From contig CALDIE010000024.1 in NCBI GenBank assembly GCA_937901625.1, forward strand, positions 1 through 10,228: a stretch of DNA of 10,228 nucleotides, written 5' to 3'. Below the pieces are notes generated by a model. That model searched no databases, was not told where the DNA came from, and saw nothing but the letters and a program-made list of their open reading frames with translations. The position numbers and the translations under genes were made by a program. Within the stretch, counting starts at the first letter, position 1; each line of letters begins with the position of its first letter. The DNA comes from an uncultured Lachnospiraceae bacterium. GTDB lineage: Bacteria > Bacillota > Clostridia > Lachnospirales > Lachnospiraceae. This document shows positions 6,858-10,228 of this stretch, in pieces.

Positions 6858-8048
6858 ATGGCACAATTATTGGTGATACGGGAACAAATCAAATATTTTT
6901 ACGTCAGGTATGAGAACTTCTGCAAACCGACCTTAAAGTTTATTCTGGAGCTGGTGGCGCTGATCTGCATCAACCGTCACATCGGTTACGCATCGGCTTT
7001 GGGCAACACGGCGATCGTTCTGGTGCTGGCTTTGCTGTGCTCTTTTTTACCTGTAACCCTGATGATCCTGCTGGATTCCCTGATCATATTGCTGCATCTG
7101 TATGCGCTGTCGCTTGAAGTGGTGGTTGTGATGGGGATCATTTTCCTTTTGATGTTTTTACTGTATTTCCGTTTCTCGCCGCAGGACAGCATCCTTTTGA
7201 TCTTAACACCGATCTGCTGTCTGTGCCGCATCCCCTATGTGATCCCTTTGGCGTCAGGTCTGATCGCTACGCCGACAGCGGTACTTTCCACCGGATGCGG
7301 GGTCGTGGTGTATTATTTCCTTAAGTTTGTATCGGAAAACGCGGCAAGTCTGTCGACGGTGGAAGAGGAGACGATCATTGTGCAGTTCCGCTTCCTGATC
7401 GACGCCATTATTAAGAACAGAGAGATGATGGTAATGATCGCGGCCTTTGGCGTAACGATCATAGCAGTCTATCTCTTCCGCAGGCTTTCCATCGATCACG
7501 CATGGACGATCGCCATCGTTACGGGCGCTTTGATCAATATTCTGATCATCCTGCTCGGAGACCTTAAGTACAGCACCTATATCTCCGTCAGCGGGCTGAT
7601 CGTGGGCAGTTTTGTATCCGTCCTGATCGTTATCGTCCTGAAATTCTTTGTCTTTAACGTGGATTATGCCCGAACGGAAAAAGTCCAGTTTGAAGACGAT
7701 GAGTATTATTACTATGTCAAAGCAGTTCCCAAGAACCGTGTATCATTGGCTGAGCGCAAGGTAAAAAAGATCAAGGGAAGACAGAACGCGCCCGAAACGG
7801 GAACGGCGTCATCCGCAAAGAAGTCTTCACGGGAGGATGCCCAAACCCCTTCCCGCGCGGAATCCAAAGATGCCAATGAATACAGGGTAAGACGTTCCAC
7901 CACAAAACGCATTGTTTTGCCGGGAGAGGATATCCCGGATGAGATGATCTTAAAAACCCACACAGACGCACAGAAGGGTAGGACTGCGGATCGCGCGCAG
8001 CGGATGACCGCAGCCGGAGCAAGAGCAGAGAGGAAGAGCGCGGAGTAA
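6858..8048 (+). CDS. Uncharacterised polytopic membrane protein upstream of cdaA (396 aa)
   Basis: The start is ATG 6858, preceded by GGGAAGG (6846-6852). Residues 1-27 are cytoplasmic-looking with aromatic and basic residues. Then come about seven to eight hydrophobic segments: near 50-71, 72-84, 86-105, 110-125, 130-156, 190-208, 216-234 and 243-267. The tail from 268 is long, charged and probably disordered. It carries an acidic-tyrosine element EDDEYYYYVKAVPK at about 279-292. No transporter ATPase, protease or synthase motif is seen, so I assign no function. The gene is 16 bases upstream of cdaA and 12 downstream of the two-pass protein. Its place beside cdaA-cdaR suggests, by inference only, a membrane or envelope role connected with c-di-AMP, turgor or wall synthesis. 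Some automatic annotation might call it a permease; nothing here proves transport. Confidence 0.85.
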   Translation: MAQLLVIREQIKYFYVRYENFCKPTLKFILELVALICINRHIGYASALGNTAIVLVLALLCSFLPVTLMILLDSLIILLHLYALSLEVVVVMGIIFLLMFLLYFRFSPQDSILLILTPICCLCRIPYVIPLASGLIATPTAVLSTGCGVVVYYFLKFVSENAASLSTVEEETIIVQFRFLIDAIIKNREMMVMIAAFGVTIIAVYLFRRLSIDHAWTIAIVTGALINILIILLGDLKYSTYISVSGLIVGSFVSVLIVIVLKFFVFNVDYARTEKVQFEDDEYYYYVKAVPKNRVSLAERKVKKIKGRQNAPETGTASSAKKSSREDAQTPSRAESKDANEYRVRRSTTKRIVLPGEDIPDEMILKTHTDAQKGRTADRAQRMTAAGARAERKSAE

Positions 8049-8064
8049 GCTCAAACGTTACTAC

Positions 8065-8949
8065 ATGATCAGTCAGATGAACGAATTTGTTGAAAATTTA
8101 TTCTCGACGATACATATGCCCCAGATTCACATTACGGACATTGTGGAGATCCTCATCATCACGTTTGTGATGTACAGGATCCTGGCCTGGATCAAACAGA
8201 CCAAAGCATGGTCCTTGTTGAAGGGGCTTATTGTAATTCTGGGATTTTTGCTTCTTGCGGCAATCTTTAACATGTCCACGATCCTTTGGATTGCGGAGAA
8301 CTGCCTGTCCATCGCGGTAACGGCACTGGTTGTTGTATTGCAGCCGGAGTTAAGACGCGCGCTGGAGCAGCTCGGGCAAAAGACCGTTCTCTCCAGATTT
8401 CTGGTAACGGAGAATAAAAACGGAACGGAGAGATATTCGGATCGAATGATCGACGAGGTGATCAAGGCGTCCTTTGCCATGGGACGCGATAAGACCGGTG
8501 CCCTGATGGTTCTCGAAAATCACGAGACCCTTTCCGAATACGAAAAGACCGGGATCGCGATCGACGCGCTTGTTTCCAGCCAGCTGCTGATCAATATTTT
8601 TGAACATAATACGCCCCTGCACGACGGAGCCGTGATCTTTCGCGGTGATCGTGTGGTGTCGGCTACATGCTATCTGCCGTTGTCTGATAACAGAAACCTA
8701 AGTAAGGCTCTGGGAACCAGACACCGTGCCGGCGTGGGCATTTCGGAGGCTACAGACTCCATGACCATCATTGTTTCCGAGGAGACGGGAAAGGTCAGTG
8801 TGGCCTATCAGGGAGAATTATTCAGCGGCCTTAATCAGGAAGGCCTGCGGGAAAAACTGGAGATCCTTCAGGAAAAGCCGCAGGAAGAGAGCCGCAGAAC
8901 CTTCCACTGGGTAAGGGGGGAGCGCCATGAAAAAAAAGCTGACGCATAA
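8065..8949 (+). CDS. cdaA: CdaA, membrane diadenylate cyclase
   Basis: CdaA joins two ATP molecules into cyclic di-AMP, the second messenger that controls potassium, osmolyte and wall balance in Gram-positives. The 294-aa protein has about three N-terminal membrane segments (roughly 26-43, 52-69 and 75-95, ending before LQPELRRAL). The cytoplasmic DAC domain follows, with LHDGAVIF (D187-G188-A189) and GTRHRAGVGISE (R219-H220-R221), both signature catalytic motifs. It then has a short charged tail. Length and layout fit CdaA rather than DisA (no HhH region) or CdaS. The start is ATG 8065 or possibly ATG 8077. Neither has a clear Shine-Dalgarno nearby (closest GGAG at 8042-8045), so translation may depend on coupling with the gene ending 16 bases upstream. 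cdaR starts within its last 23 bases. Confidence 0.97.
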   Translation: MISQMNEFVENLFSTIHMPQIHITDIVEILIITFVMYRILAWIKQTKAWSLLKGLIVILGFLLLAAIFNMSTILWIAENCLSIAVTALVVVLQPELRRALEQLGQKTVLSRFLVTENKNGTERYSDRMIDEVIKASFAMGRDKTGALMVLENHETLSEYEKTGIAIDALVSSQLLINIFEHNTPLHDGAVIFRGDRVVSATCYLPLSDNRNLSKALGTRHRAGVGISEATDSMTIIVSEETGKVSVAYQGELFSGLNQEGLREKLEILQEKPQEESRRTFHWVRGERHEKKADA

Positions 8950-9825
8950 TCTCGGCTTAAAGCTCGCCGCACTCTTTATTGCTTTTGCCTTGTGGCTGAT
9001 CGTAGTGAATATCGATGATCCCGTGATCACAACCACCTTCAGCGGTATCCAGGTAGAGATCATCAATGAGAGCTCGCTTACGGATCAGGGCAAGGTATAT
9101 GAGGTATTGGACAATACCGATGTAGTGAATGTTACGGTGACGGGAAAGCGTTCCGTGATCGATTCCCTGAGTGAGGAAAATATCAAAGCGGTGGCGGATA
9201 TGGAAGACCTGACGCTGATGAATACGCTTGCGATCAGTCTTTCCACCAATAAGAATAACCAGCAGTGGGATAATATCCGCGCGGATCACGCGTCGGTGAC
9301 GCTCAGCATCGAGGATCAGAAAGTACAGCATATGGTTCTGTCGATCGTTGTGGTAGGAGAACCGGCAGACGGATATGTGGTCGGAGATATCAATTCCACG
9401 CAGAATACCGTTCGTGTATCCGGACCGGAATCGGTGATGGAGCGGGTTACTACGGCAGCATGCAGTGTCAATGTATCGGGGCGTACCGCGGATGTATCGA
9501 CCAACGCGGATATCCGCTTGTATGACGCGAACGGCGAACGTGTGGAGCATCCGAACTTAAAGATGAATATCTCCTCCGTCAACATAAGCGCGGCGATCCT
9601 GGCGACCAAGGCGGTGGATATCGTCTACAATGTATCCGGAACGGTTGCCGAAGGGTATGCGGTTTCCGAAAATATCATCGCGGATCACACGGCGGTCTAT
9701 GTGGCCGGCAAGCAGTCCGCGCTCGATCAGATCCGTCAGATCAATATTCCCGGATCGGTGCTCAGCGTGGAAGGGAAAACGGAGAGTTTTTCCGAAGTTC
9801 TGGATCTGAACGATTACCTGGAGGA
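8927..9825 (+). CDS. cdaR: CdaR (YbbR-domain), regulator of CdaA, 3' truncated by chimeric join
   Basis: CdaR is a membrane-anchored protein with extracytoplasmic YbbR domains that binds CdaA and changes its cyclase activity. ATG 8927 follows GGGGGGAG (8915-8922) and overlaps cdaA by 23 bases. Residues 1-10 are basic. A single membrane anchor spans about 11-28 (LKLAALFIAFALWLIVV). Three YbbR-type repeats follow: about 30-125, 135-225 and 226-300, each with a VxGPESV or VxGKxSxLxxI-like element. Predicted topology is N-in, with the bulk outside. About 300 codons read as CdaR up to YLEE. The frame then continues without a stop into GdpP-like sequence, so the native C-terminus is missing. glmM, the usual next gene in cdaA-cdaR-glmM operons, is not present. 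This gene appears in no complete ORF because the frame stays open to the window end. Confidence 0.93.
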
Positions 9826-9850
9826 GTGCGCTCCCCACTACTACAGCATC
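9815..9850. other. Probable chimeric junction: cdaR to gdpP-like sequence
   Basis: Codon style changes sharply here. Upstream codons use mixed third positions with many GATC sites. Downstream nearly every codon ends in C or G, and GATC appears only twice in about 400 bases. Homology also changes, from an extracytoplasmic YbbR repeat to a cytoplasmic GGDEF-like domain with no membrane segment between them. The frame is kept across the join, which hides it from ORF-based checks. The exact base is not determinable. Confidence 0.75.
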
Positions 9851-10228
9851 ATCCACTCCGACAAGGAGCAGGAGGCCGGGACGGAAAGCGTCGTCTTTAT
9901 GGGCATCACCTACTGGGTGGACGTCACCGATTACGACAACATCCGCATCGAATATGAGAACACCCGCCCCGTCGCCGGCGTCATCATCATCGACAATCTG
10001 GACGAGCTGTTCAAGAACCAGTCCGACCGCGTCAAGAACGACATCCGGGACGCCGTGGAGGACAAGCTGGGGCAGTGGTGCTCCGGCTTCAGCGGTATCC
10101 TGCGCCGCTTTGACCGTGACCGCTATCTCCTGCTCATGGAGCACCGGCAGCTGGAGCGCCTGCGCGGGGAGAAGTTCAAGATCACCGACGAGATCCACGA
10201 TGTGGTCAACCCCGCCGGCATCGCCGCC
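9826..10228 (+). CDS. gdpP: GdpP-type c-di-AMP phosphodiesterase, degenerate GGDEF domain fragment
   Basis: GdpP (YybT) is a membrane phosphodiesterase (PAS, degenerate GGDEF, DHH-DHHA1) that breaks down c-di-AMP. The roughly 134 codons here, in the same frame as cdaR, match its GGDEF-like region. The matching stretches are ITYWVDVTDYDNIRIEYENT, then RPVAGVIIIDNLDEL, DIRDAVEDKLGQWCS, ILRRFDRDRYLLLME, FKITDEIHDV and NPAGIAA. A canonical GGDEF motif is not seen, as expected for this family, though the window may end before its position. The N-terminal membrane and PAS parts and the DHH catalytic part are missing. C-ending codons suggest a more GC-rich clostridial donor (Oscillospiraceae-like) than the core of the contig. 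It is incomplete at both ends. Confidence 0.8.

Noticed and set aside
8957..9550. Minus-strand ORF (197 codons) opposite cdaR
   Set aside because: It is antisense to clear YbbR-domain coding sequence and has no family features. It is Ile/His/Arg-rich as expected from reading the GATC-rich strand backwards.
9557..10198. Long minus-strand ORF (213 codons) opposite cdaR/gdpP
   Set aside because: It is repetitive in Val, Asp and Leu, has no recognisable domain, and lies opposite clearly coding sequence. It is a shadow produced by the strong third-position C/G bias of the gdpP fragment.
1..10228. CRISPR arrays, tRNA/rRNA genes, insertion sequences
   Set aside because: I scanned for regularly spaced repeats, cloverleaf-like ends, rRNA motifs and transposase signatures, and saw none.

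Overview
The window looks like a metagenomic assembly contig, not a clean stretch of one chromosome. Its core (about 973-9825) fits a Clostridia/Bacillota chromosome, probably Lachnospiraceae. This rests on gene content (uvrA, mreB, recD2, comFC, cdaA, cdaR), strong AGGAGG-type ribosome sites, GTG/TTG starts, and a marked excess of GATC tetramers in the coding sequence. The two ends appear to come from other DNA.

Layout. Bases 1-49 match the Illumina P5/TruSeq adapter and are not biological. Bases 50-~972 are a siphophage head-gene fragment: the C-terminal part of an SPP1 Gp6-like portal protein, then the N-terminal part of a minor head protein. The minor head frame runs without a stop into the last third of uvrA at about 964-990, giving an artificial-looking 439-residue ORF. 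After the uvrA stop comes a roughly 260-base spacer holding a good -10 box, two hairpins and possible tiny ORFs. Next is mreB, closed by a strong intrinsic terminator. Then follow six tightly packed plus-strand genes: recD2, comFC, two unassigned membrane proteins (164 and 396 aa), cdaA and cdaR. At about 9815-9850 the cdaR frame runs in frame into C-ending, GC-rich coding sequence for the degenerate GGDEF domain of a GdpP-type c-di-AMP phosphodiesterase. This frame is still open at the window end.

How the genes work together. mreB sets cell shape and appears to be its own transcription unit. The following cluster joins a DNA helicase (RecD2), a competence-type phosphoribosyltransferase-fold protein (ComFC), two membrane proteins and the c-di-AMP synthase CdaA with its membrane regulator CdaR. 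Spacings are -4, +15, +12, +16 and -23 bases, so co-transcription is likely. The most useful biological lead is the pair of uncharacterised membrane proteins directly upstream of cdaA-cdaR. The apparent protein fusions (minor head-UvrA and CdaR-GdpP) are best treated as chimeras until read-level evidence shows otherwise.
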